From: an uncultured Prevotella sp.
GTDB taxonomy: Bacteria; Bacteroidota; Bacteroidia; Bacteroidales; Bacteroidaceae
NCBI GenBank assembly: GCA_900550035.1
Contig: URQS01000060.1
Location: 1 to 19,287, forward strand
Reading direction: 5' to 3'
DNA length: 19,287 bases
Of the stretch, positions 1 to 6,721 are shown in pieces; position 1 is the first letter of the stretch; the number at the start of each line of letters is the position of its first letter. Under the pieces are notes generated by a model. It was given only the letters and a program-made list of their open reading frames with translations, had not been told where the DNA came from and ran no database searches. The position numbers and the translations under genes were made by a program.

Positions 1-38
1 TTTTATCCACTACAGCGTATTTATTGGATAAAAAGCTG

Positions 39-46
39 TATATTTG
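39..46 (+). promoter_or_regulatory. -7 box of probable promoter for the AAA ATPase
   Basis: TATATTTG matches the Bacteroidota -7 consensus TAnnTTTG exactly. No well-spaced -33 TTTG is visible; the nearest TTG (24-26) is only 12 nt away. Transcription starting a few bases downstream would give a leader of about 30 nt to the ATG at 82, but almost none to the GTG at 58, so this box helps decide the start codon. Confidence 0.45.
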
Positions 47-81
47 CCATAGTTAATGTGCAAATATATATACGAACAAAT

Positions 82-1347
82 ATGAATAATATCATACAAA
101 ACCAGCGTAAGGAACGTGATGAACTATTGGCGCGTCCTTATCTCGTACGCAAGTCGAACACGGACACTTCTGTTCTCCTTGCCAATCCGATGATAAAACT
201 TATCACCGGTCCTCGACGTGTCGGCAAATCTACATTTGCCCTGCTGATGTTGCAAGGCAGAAACTTTGCATATCTCAACTTCGACGACAACCTTCTACTG
301 TCTGGTTGGGATGAGGAACTTGTAATGCGCACTCTCAACGAAGTGTACCCGGATTATGAATACTTGTTGCTTGACGAGGTGCAAAATCTGAAAGATTGGG
401 ACGTATGGGTGTCAAAGTTATACCGCCGTGGCAAGAATCTTGTCATTACGGGCAGCAATGCCAAGATGCTAAGCAGCGAAATGGCGACTGTGCTCACAGG
501 ACGTTATCTGCAAGTGGAAATGCTGCCATTCAGCCTTTCTGAAACAATGGAATGGAAGGGTGTTGTCGCCAAGGACAACAACGACACGCTACATGCTGAG
601 GCTACTGTGATAGCCGACGACTACTTGCGCAATGGAGGTTATCCCGAAACTATTGACATGCGCAGCATCACACGCAGCTATCTGTCTACATTGTTTGACT
701 CAATAATATGGAAAGACGTGGCAAAACGTCACAATATACGCAACATTACCGACCTTAACAACCTCGCCCTTTATCTGTTGTCCAATTTCTGCAATCCGCT
801 TTCAGCTAACGATATTGCCAAAGAACTCTCAATGACGAGCGTGACGACTACCCGTAAGTTTATGGACTATCTGCACGAACCGTATTTGTTCTATTATTTG
901 CCACGGTTCAATAACAAACTTAAGCTGATGAAAAAGGCTGCTACCAAGGTGTATGTCATAGACAATGGATTTGTAACGTCTAAGGCTTTCAATATAAGTG
1001 AGAACTTGGGACGCTTGTTGGAGAATGAGGTGTTCGTAGAGCTGCTACGTCAGGGTTTCCAAGTAGAGATTTCGTTATTCTACTATCGTTCGCGCAACGA
1101 CCGTGAAGTGGATTTCGTGACTCGTAATGGAGCGCAAATTCACCAGCTGATTCAGGTGTGCTACGACATGACTTCGCCTAAAACAGAGAAACGCGAGGTT
1201 ACAAGTCTTATAGAATGTGCCGAAGAATTGAAATGCAACAACCTCTTGATCATCACGAATAATGATGAGAGGGAAATAAATAAAGACGGATACAACATCA
1301 AGGTTGTGCCGTTTATTAAGTTTGCATCAGCGTTTCATCATTTTTAG
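82..1347 (+). CDS. AAA+ ATPase with C-terminal DUF4143 domain
   Basis: This is a 421-residue ATPase of the AAA_14/DUF4143 type. The reading frame is open back to a GTG at 58, but I prefer the ATG at 82 because of the promoter at 39-46. Counting from the ATG, the Walker A motif GPRRVGKST is at about 43-51, a Walker B segment LLLDEVQN at about 95-102, a sensor-like TGSN at about 123-126 and a TGR arginine-finger candidate near 139-141. A winged-helix-like stretch follows at about 225-275. The C-terminal DUF4143 half carries Glu315, the EVDF pair E342/D344 and the QVCY motif near 358, an arrangement resembling a PD-(D/E)XK nuclease fold. The family is common in Bacteroidota, usually as free-standing genes of unknown role. 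No partner gene is adjacent, and the gene is separated from the next by 100 nt with its own promoter. The family call is firm; the function is unknown. Confidence 0.9.
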   Translation: MNNIIQNQRKERDELLARPYLVRKSNTDTSVLLANPMIKLITGPRRVGKSTFALLMLQGRNFAYLNFDDNLLLSGWDEELVMRTLNEVYPDYEYLLLDEVQNLKDWDVWVSKLYRRGKNLVITGSNAKMLSSEMATVLTGRYLQVEMLPFSLSETMEWKGVVAKDNNDTLHAEATVIADDYLRNGGYPETIDMRSITRSYLSTLFDSIIWKDVAKRHNIRNITDLNNLALYLLSNFCNPLSANDIAKELSMTSVTTTRKFMDYLHEPYLFYYLPRFNNKLKLMKKAATKVYVIDNGFVTSKAFNISENLGRLLENEVFVELLRQGFQVEISLFYYRSRNDREVDFVTRNGAQIHQLIQVCYDMTSPKTEKREVTSLIECAEELKCNNLLIITNNDEREINKDGYNIKVVPFIKFASAFHHF

Positions 1348-1350
1348 GTA

Positions 1351-1381
1351 TTGCACATGATTTAATCTTTTAGTTCCTTTG
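1351..1381 (+). promoter_or_regulatory. possible promoter for the PepSY-TM gene
   Basis: A TTG at 1351-1353 lies 20 nt before TTCCTTTG (1374-1381), a near match to TAnnTTTG with T instead of A at the second position. Spacing is normal for Bacteroidota promoters. It would give a leader of about 60 nt before the start at 1448. Confidence 0.35.
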
Positions 1382-1447
1382 TAGGCTCATGTTATGGATA
1401 ATGTTTAATTTTCGATATTGAAAAACTGAGGACTGATAAAGAGACAA

Positions 1448-2932
1448 ATGAAGAAAGGAACTTGGAGAAAACATCATAAGTGGTTGGGCATCGGTATGAG
1501 TTTTTTCATACTGATGTTTTGTGTGTCGGGTATTTTGCTTAATCATCGTTCGCTCATTAAGGATGTGAATGTGAGCAGAAGGTATCTGCCAGGTCGTTAT
1601 GAGTTTAGCAATTGGAATGGTGGTTTGCTACGAGGGACTCTCAATCTTGACAAAGGCTTAGTCGTAGACTCTTTGCTGATGATGGATTCTTGCCACCATG
1701 TATTGCTTTACGGCAACGGAGGTATATGGCTCACTGACTCCAAGGCTTCATGTTTCAAGGACTATAATGAAGGTTTGCCGGCAGGGGCTGACTATCGACA
1801 GATAAGAAATGTAATAAGGACAGCCAATGGCCGGCTTTTTGCGGTATCACCTTTCGGACTTTACCGTTATGGCGTGCATGACACATGGCACAAGGTGGAA
1901 ATGCCATTGGCTGACGACGAGAAGTTAAGCGACATTGCTTCGCATGGCGATAGTCTTGTGGTGCTTGGCCGCTCCTATGCTTATGTGTCGCTTCCTCCTT
2001 ATAAGAGTTTCAAGCGCATTCAGCTCCATGCTCCTGAGGGTTATGACGACAAGGTGACGGCTTTCCGCACCGTATGGTTGCTCCATAGCGGAGAGTTGTT
2101 TGGCATGGTAGGGAAACTGATAGTCGATGCCATTGCCTTTATTCTCGTGCTTCTCTGCATTACAGGCATCATCTTCTGGTTGCGCCCCAAACGAAAAGTG
2201 TTATTACGAAACTCACTTCATCTACATGACAAGATTGGAAGATACACCATAATCCTCACGCTCTTGATTGCGCTGACGGGATGGTGTCTTCGCCCTCCGG
2301 TGATGATAGCCTTGGTATTGAACAAGATACCGGCACTGCCTGGTACAACTCTTAAGAGCACAAATCCTTGGAATGACAAACTGCGCATGATACGCTATGA
2401 TGATAGTTGTCACGACTGGCTACTGTCTACATCGGAAGGCTTCTATTCATTGAATCTCGAAAAGGCTACGGTAGAGTCTCTGACTTCAGCTCCACCAGTC
2501 AGTGTGATGGGATTGAATGTGTTGCAGAAGGATAAAGAAGGCAGATGGCTTTGTGGCTCGTTCAGCGGCATGTTCGTTTGGGACAGACTGCATGGCACAG
2601 CCACCGACTACTTCACGGGCAATCCGGCTCCAAAGCAAGCTGGAGCACCTTTTGGAAAGAAAGCCATAGCAGGAATGAGTCAGGATTTTGAAGCTCCAGT
2701 CATAGCTGACTATTACGAAGGTACATCCTTTGTCGCCCAGCCTGCAAGCATGAACTGTCTGCCTATGTCGCTATGGAATGTGGCTTTGGAGGTGCATAGT
2801 GGCAGATTCTTCATCGGAAGCATTGCCACTTATATATTCATCTTCGTTATGGGTGTTCTCGCCATGTGGTGCTTGTGGTCGGGCTATAAAATCCGACTGG
2901 CGAAGAAGAAGTTGCCAAGCCGTATGCTTTAG
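1448..2932 (+). CDS. PepSY-associated transmembrane protein
   Basis: This 494-residue inner-membrane protein has an N-terminal helix at about 12-31 just after a basic, His-containing leader (KHHKW), a large periplasmic segment (about 32-220), paired helices at about 224-244 and 266-283, a second periplasmic segment and a final helix near 455-478. The RTVWLLHSGELFG segment (about 207-219), the LHLHDKIG segment (about 257-264) and a second VHSGRF segment before the last helix are typical of PepSY_TM proteins, whose conserved His residues often bind heme. Members of this group include PiuB/FpvG-like iron or siderophore reductases. The following genes (a His/Cys-rich membrane protein and a TonB receptor) fit a metal or metal-chelate import role in which this protein could move electrons across the inner membrane. 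The family assignment is good; the reductase role is inference. Confidence 0.75.
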   Translation: MKKGTWRKHHKWLGIGMSFFILMFCVSGILLNHRSLIKDVNVSRRYLPGRYEFSNWNGGLLRGTLNLDKGLVVDSLLMMDSCHHVLLYGNGGIWLTDSKASCFKDYNEGLPAGADYRQIRNVIRTANGRLFAVSPFGLYRYGVHDTWHKVEMPLADDEKLSDIASHGDSLVVLGRSYAYVSLPPYKSFKRIQLHAPEGYDDKVTAFRTVWLLHSGELFGMVGKLIVDAIAFILVLLCITGIIFWLRPKRKVLLRNSLHLHDKIGRYTIILTLLIALTGWCLRPPVMIALVLNKIPALPGTTLKSTNPWNDKLRMIRYDDSCHDWLLSTSEGFYSLNLEKATVESLTSAPPVSVMGLNVLQKDKEGRWLCGSFSGMFVWDRLHGTATDYFTGNPAPKQAGAPFGKKAIAGMSQDFEAPVIADYYEGTSFVAQPASMNCLPMSLWNVALEVHSGRFFIGSIATYIFIFVMGVLAMWCLWSGYKIRLAKKKLPSRML

Positions 2933-2992
2933 GCAGACGATATTGGCAGAAAGTTTTCGCTTGTTAATTTCTTGTAATTACAGACAAATTCT

Positions 2993-3023
2993 TTTGGGTA
3001 TACAATGTAATGAGTTATTTTTG
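2993..3023 (+). promoter_or_regulatory. strong Bacteroidota-type promoter for the His/Cys-rich protein and TonB receptor
   Basis: TTTG at 2993-2996 and TATTTTTG at 3016-3023 match the -33 (TTTG) and -7 (TAnnTTTG) consensus exactly, with 19 nt between them. This is the best promoter match in the window. Transcription would start near 3030, about 20 nt before the ATG at 3050. It suggests that the small gene and the receptor can be expressed apart from the PepSY-TM gene. Confidence 0.6.
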
Positions 3024-3049
3024 TATTTGTTTAGGGAGTTATTGGGATA

Positions 3050-3406
3050 ATGCATAATTTCGACAATAGACGTATGAGGTTAGCATGGCTGCTGATGTTG
3101 GTGTATCTGCCAATGATGATAGCCATTACCTTCCACCACCACTCGGAGGCGGAGGAAGCTACCGCTGTGTCTCATTGTTACGAGTGTGAGCATCATATCC
3201 ACCACGCTGGTCACCTTACTGCCAGCCAGAGTTTCATGCACGACTGCGTGCTCTGCCAGTTGCACAGTTTGCCATACGTGGTTCCTACTATCGTACACAT
3301 AGCAGTATTCATTGCTATGGTTCACGTCGCTTTAGTATTGTCTTGTCCATTTGTCAAGACTCGCCAAGGCGACATTCATTCCACTCGTGCACCGCCCGTA
3401 TTCTAA
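3050..3406 (+). CDS. small His/Cys-rich membrane protein, putative metal handling
   Basis: This 118-residue protein has a signal anchor (about 11-28) and a second hydrophobic segment (about 76-100). Between them is a dense set of possible metal ligands: HHH at 29-31, His42, Cys43, Cys46, His48-49, His51-52, His55, His64, Cys66, Cys69 and His72. These form two CxxC motifs (43/46 and 66/69) surrounded by His. The C-terminus contains RAPP, similar to the R-A/G-PP ending I associate with DUF2946-like metal-linked proteins, although I cannot confirm that relationship. An in-frame ATG at codon 9 is an alternative start; the ATG at 3050 fits the promoter. The gene sits between a PepSY-TM protein and a TonB receptor, so a role in sensing, chaperoning or passing on a metal or metal complex is likely. 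The metal is unknown; no enzyme motif is visible. Confidence 0.7.
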   Translation: MHNFDNRRMRLAWLLMLVYLPMMIAITFHHHSEAEEATAVSHCYECEHHIHHAGHLTASQSFMHDCVLCQLHSLPYVVPTIVHIAVFIAMVHVALVLSCPFVKTRQGDIHSTRAPPVF

Positions 3407-3603
3407 TCTTTTATGGTATTATTGATGATGAAGAATTCTCTTTTTCATCAAATTTATTCATGCGCTTACGTCAAGTGCCAAGGTCTCTCCATGCTCTAAA
3501 ATCAGGCAAGGACTAAGGCTTTGGCTTACATAACTATGCGTATGGCGAGGGATGGCATGTCCCTCATGAAGCTTATCATTTATATCATCTTTTTTATAAT
3601 AAA
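3407..3603 (+). promoter_or_regulatory. structured leader or intercistronic region before the TonB receptor
   Basis: These 197 nt hold no gene but show several inverted repeats. A 10-bp stem with one G-U pair joins 3426-3435 and 3441-3450. GCCAA near 3476 can pair with TTGGC near 3520. A perfect 6-bp stem GAGGGA/TCCCTC (3547-3552, 3560-3565) has a 7-nt loop. The last stem ends about 40 nt before the receptor start. I found no cobalamin or TPP riboswitch consensus. The region may attenuate or stabilise the transcript between the small gene and the receptor. Confidence 0.35.
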
Positions 3604-6024
3604 ATGAAATCAAAGAATTATCAGTTGATGCTCCTTTCGGGCGCATTGACAGTCTCATTTGCGGCTCATGCAGCCGGAGTCAACAACAAGAGTATTGTGA
3701 TGGACGACAACAGAGGCGTTGCTGCCTCTGCCAGTAAAATCGACGTTACGGACGAACCCGTAAAGAATACTGATGCCAACGTTTACGGACACGTGAAGGA
3801 TGCCAAGACGGGCGAACACCTGCCTTACGTAGTAATCCATATTAAGGGCACTACCATAGGCACGACAACCGACAAGACCGGCCACTTCTTCCTGAAGAAC
3901 CTGCCTGAGGGCTCGTTTGTCATAGAGGCTAAATATATGGGGTATACCACCCAAAGCCAGAGCATAACCATCAAGCAAGACACCAGCAAGGAGCTGAACT
4001 TCACTCTTAGCCCGAGCGATTTTAGTCTTGACGAGGTGGTGGTTTCTGCCAATCGTAACGAGACCAAGCGCCGACTGGCTCCCAACTTGGTGAGCGTGAT
4101 TGGTGGCAAGCTCTTCGATATAACACAGTCGACCTGCCTGGCGCAGGGACTCAACTTCCAGCCGGGCGTGCGCACCGAGGACGACTGCCAGAACTGCGGA
4201 TTCACCCAGGTGCGCATCAACGGTCTTGACGGTCACTACTCGCAGATACTTGTTGATTCGCGCCCGGTATTCTCTTCTCTGAACGGTGTGTATGGTCTGG
4301 AGCAGATTCCTGCCAATATGATTGACCGTGTAGAGGTGGTTCGTGGCGGAGGCTCAGCCCTCTTCGGCGCGTCTGCCATAGGCGGCACCATCAACATCAT
4401 CACCAAGGAGCCAACGCGCAATTCGGCTTCCTTCGGCCATACATTCATGTCGCAGGGTGGAGCAAATTCGTTCGACAATGTGACGACGGGCAATGTTTCG
4501 CTGGTGACCGACGACAACAAGGCTGGTGTATACGCTTACGGACAAACCCGCACCCGACAGGGTTATGACCATGATGGCGATGGCTACACGGAGTTGCCGG
4601 AACTGGACAACCAGACATTCGGCCTCAATTCCTATCTCCGCCTCAGTCCTTATTCTAAGCTTAGTCTCCAGTATCACGGCATTCACGAATTCCGCCGTGG
4701 TGGCAACAAACTCGACCAAATAGCCCATGTGGCTAATGTCGCCGAGCAGGTGGAGCACAACATCCAGGGTGGCGGACTCACCTACGACTTCTACTCTCCT
4801 GACGAGAAGAATCGTCTGTCGGCTTATTTCTCGTTCCAGACCACAGCCCGCAAGAGCTATTATGGCGGTATCGGAGAGGGAACAGAGGAGGATATTGAAG
4901 CAGCCGAGAAGGCATACGGCACTACCCACAACTTTACTTACGTGACTGGAACGCAGTATGTGCACTCGTTCGACAAGCTGCTCTTCATGCCGTCAGATCT
5001 CACCCTCGGGGCTGAGTACAACTACGATGGTCTGAAGGATGTAATCCTCGGCTACGACCGCCACTTCAAGCAGGATGTGAACATCGGAAGTTTCTTCTTC
5101 CAGAATGAGTGGAAGAACAAGCAGTGGAGTTTCCTTCTGGGTGGCCGACTGGACAAGCACAACTTGATGGATCACGTCATCTTCTCGCCGCGTGCCAATC
5201 TGCGCTTCAATCCGACAGAGAATGTGAACCTGCGACTCACCTATGCTGGCGGATTCCGTGCTCCTCAGGCATTCGATGAAGACCTGCATGTGGGCGTAGT
5301 AGGTGGCGAGCGACTGGTTACGGTATTGGCAGACAATCTGAAGGAGGAACGTTCAAACAGTTTCAGCCTTTCGGCCGACTTGTACCATAAGTTCGGCCCG
5401 GTGCAGACCAATCTTCTTATTGAAGGTTTCTACACCGACCTGAACAATGTGTTTGCACTTCGCCAGCTCAACCATCCCGACGCTCAAGGCAACACTGTGC
5501 AGGAACGCTACAATGCCTATGGTGCCAAGGTGTTCGGACTTAACCTGGAGGCTAAGGCGATGTTCACTCGCTGGTTTACGCTTCAGGCAGGACTCACCCT
5601 GCAGCAGAGCCATTACGATGAGGCGATTGCGTGGAACGACGAGGTGCCCGAGCAGAAGTACAAGAAGATGATGCGTACTCCTAACACCTATGGCTATTTC
5701 ACGGCAAGCTTTACCCCAGTGAAGCGTTTCACGGCATCGGTTACGGGCAATTATACGGGCAGCATGCTCGTTGGCCATTCGGCTGGTTCGGGTGTAGAGG
5801 AGCCAGTGGCTGTGCATACGCCAAAGTTTATGGAGGTAAACATGAAACTGGCTTACGACTTCCCTATCTATAAGTATCTCACGCTACAGGTGAACGGTGG
5901 TATCCAGAACATCACCAATGCTTATCAGAAGGATTTCGACAAGGGCTGGAACCGTGATTCCGGCTACATATATGGTCCTTCGCTCCCAAGAAGTTATTAT
6001 GTAGGAGTGAAGGTTAGCTACTAA
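3604..6024 (+). CDS. TonB-dependent outer-membrane receptor with carboxypeptidase-regulatory-like domain
   Basis: This 806-residue receptor starts with a signal peptide (about 1-23, cleavage near AHA-AG). An N-terminal carboxypeptidase-regulatory-like beta-sandwich (about 59-136) follows, then a TonB-box-like DEVVVSANR (143-151) and the plug domain (about 155-270, with IDRVEVVRGGGSALFG and GGTINIITK). The rest is a 22-strand-type barrel ending in an aromatic residue (VKVSY). Cys178, Cys195 and Cys198 lie in the plug, the last two as DDCQNCGF, a motif I recall from a Bacteroidota receptor group annotated as iron/colicin-type receptors. It lacks the SusC hallmarks and has no SusD partner, so a small chelate is a more likely cargo than glycan. 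It closes the metal cluster started by the PepSY-TM and His/Cys-rich genes. The receptor call is firm; the substrate (siderophore, heme or another metal complex) is inferred. Confidence 0.93.
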   Translation: MKSKNYQLMLLSGALTVSFAAHAAGVNNKSIVMDDNRGVAASASKIDVTDEPVKNTDANVYGHVKDAKTGEHLPYVVIHIKGTTIGTTTDKTGHFFLKNLPEGSFVIEAKYMGYTTQSQSITIKQDTSKELNFTLSPSDFSLDEVVVSANRNETKRRLAPNLVSVIGGKLFDITQSTCLAQGLNFQPGVRTEDDCQNCGFTQVRINGLDGHYSQILVDSRPVFSSLNGVYGLEQIPANMIDRVEVVRGGGSALFGASAIGGTINIITKEPTRNSASFGHTFMSQGGANSFDNVTTGNVSLVTDDNKAGVYAYGQTRTRQGYDHDGDGYTELPELDNQTFGLNSYLRLSPYSKLSLQYHGIHEFRRGGNKLDQIAHVANVAEQVEHNIQGGGLTYDFYSPDEKNRLSAYFSFQTTARKSYYGGIGEGTEEDIEAAEKAYGTTHNFTYVTGTQYVHSFDKLLFMPSDLTLGAEYNYDGLKDVILGYDRHFKQDVNIGSFFFQNEWKNKQWSFLLGGRLDKHNLMDHVIFSPRANLRFNPTENVNLRLTYAGGFRAPQAFDEDLHVGVVGGERLVTVLADNLKEERSNSFSLSADLYHKFGPVQTNLLIEGFYTDLNNVFALRQLNHPDAQGNTVQERYNAYGAKVFGLNLEAKAMFTRWFTLQAGLTLQQSHYDEAIAWNDEVPEQKYKKMMRTPNTYGYFTASFTPVKRFTASVTGNYTGSMLVGHSAGSGVEEPVAVHTPKFMEVNMKLAYDFPIYKYLTLQVNGGIQNITNAYQKDFDKGWNRDSGYIYGPSLPRSYYVGVKVSY

Positions 6025-6042
6025 TGAATTGTAAATAAAAAA

Positions 6043-6248
6043 AGCGGGTGTGTCAAAATAGGAGTTAGAGGAAGTTAAGAAGAAGTTAATCCATCTACGA
6101 TGGATGGAAGTTAACAGACAAATGCTTTATTTTCAGCAATTTATACATATGTCCGCTCGCTCGGCTTTGCCGCTTGCCTTAGCAAGAACTTCTGTTAACT
6201 TCGGACGAAGCCCAAACTTCTTTTAACTTCTATTTTGACACACCCGCT
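6043..6248. repeat. 206-bp inverted-repeat element (MITE- or REP-like)
   Basis: The ends 6043-6061 and 6230-6248 are perfect 19-bp inverted repeats beginning AGCGGGTGTGTC. Pairing continues inward to about 6076, and the three mismatches there become G-U pairs in + strand RNA. A second 12-bp perfect pair (6107-6118 with 6191-6202, GAAGTTAACAGA) lies inside. Smaller hairpins fill the middle: CCATC/GATGG near 6091-6103, CGGC/GCCG at 6162-6172 and CTTGC/GCAAG at 6173-6186. The motif GAAGTTAA recurs. No coding sequence is present. No clear target-site duplication flanks the ends; AATTGT occurs on both sides (6027-6032, 6249-6254) but on the left is 10 nt from the terminus. It starts 18 nt after the TonB receptor stop, so it may also end transcription. 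It could be an IS-derived non-autonomous element or a dispersed structured repeat. Confidence 0.75.
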
Positions 6249-6258
6249 AATTGTTTTG

Positions 6259-6350
6259 TTACTGTTCTGTCCAGTCAGGATTCTGCGCTATGCCGTGGTA
6301 TTTGATTTCGCTCCATGGCAGAGGCAGGTAGTACTGTCGCTTGGTGAAGT
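6259..6350 (-). pseudogene. C-terminal relic of a SusD-type lipoprotein gene
   Basis: Read on the - strand, this stretch encodes about 30 residues beginning YFTKRQ, continuing YYLPLPWSEIKYHGIAQNP and DWTEQ, then a TAA at 6261-6259. The YYLPLP...NPDW pattern is the usual C-terminus of SusD/RagB proteins. The frame meets a TAG near 6394 and SusD-like sequence appears to stop near 6350, so about 450 upstream codons are missing. The relic abuts the inverted-repeat element at 6248. It is not the tail of the intact SusD gene in this window, whose C-terminus differs (YVFPLPDREKEYGW). This is probably what remains after deletion or rearrangement. Confidence 0.6.
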
Positions 6351-6439
6351 ATCTTACGAGCAAGGTGTTCCAGAACAAGGATGCCGACAAGACCTATCTC
6401 GGCTTTGCCGACGACCAGTCGCGCCAGATGCTAGTATGA
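6347..6439 (+). pseudogene. short unidentified coding relic
   Basis: The + frame from 6347 reads about 30 residues (KYLTSKVFQNKDADKTYLGF followed by ADDQSRQM) to a TGA at 6437-6439. The codons (AAG, GAC, ACC, CTC, GGC) match those of the intact genes here, and the peptide looks like real protein. No start codon lies in frame just upstream, because the frame runs into the - strand SusD relic. I do not recognise the parent family. A different open frame (6235-6453) crosses both relics and is probably not a gene. Confidence 0.3.
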
Positions 6440-6470
6440 TTAATCATTTTTGAGAATTCACTTGTCGTTG

Positions 6471-6478
6471 CAAAGTTA
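6471..6478 (-). promoter_or_regulatory. possible orphan -7 box on the minus strand
   Basis: The complement reads TAACTTTG, an exact TAnnTTTG match, pointing left towards the gene relics. The -33 region about 20 nt upstream (TTCGG) is poor. It could be the promoter of a lost gene or a source of antisense RNA across the relics, or it could be chance in AT-rich DNA. Confidence 0.25.
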
Positions 6479-6611
6479 CAGATTATTAGTCGAATATACC
6501 GAATATTTATACCTGTATGTTTACTTTTTGTCAGCAAATATATTCTAAACATGCATTAATACGGAATATTCTTGCGAAAATGGGCTTGAACTGAAATAAA
6601 ACTCGATAATC

Positions 6612-6643
6612 TTGCAGTAAAGACGGAATAATTTGTACATTTG
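6612..6643 (+). promoter_or_regulatory. promoter of the SusC/SusD-thioredoxin operon
   Basis: TACATTTG (6636-6643) matches TAnnTTTG exactly. A TTG at 6612-6614 lies 21 nt upstream as a -33 element. Transcription from about 6650 would leave a leader of about 70 nt before the ATG at 6722. The upstream 6480-6610 stretch is AT-rich with repeated GAATATT/CGGAATA words that might be operator sites, but I see no clear symmetric operator. Confidence 0.55.
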
Positions 6644-6721
6644 CAGAGATAAATTGGTATTTCCTTCCAATAGGTGTTCTTATACTGAAACAATAACCAT
6701 AAACAACTATAAAAAGTCGAA

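Noticed and set aside
2778..3050. 90-codon + frame overlapping the end of the PepSY-TM gene
   Set aside because: It is out of frame with the final transmembrane helix of the real gene and runs through a strong promoter. The composition is not protein-like.
3407..3603. cobalamin or TPP riboswitch before the TonB receptor
   Set aside because: I looked for the cobalamin-box and TPP core sequences and found neither, so only a generic structured leader is reported.
3655..4236. 193-codon open frame on the minus strand inside the TonB receptor gene
   Set aside because: It lies wholly antisense to a well-conserved receptor, has no recognisable domain and no promoter. Long antisense frames are expected from this codon use.
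6235..6453. 72-codon + frame across the repeat end and gene relics
   Set aside because: It starts inside the terminal inverted repeat and reads the relics in neither of their coding frames.
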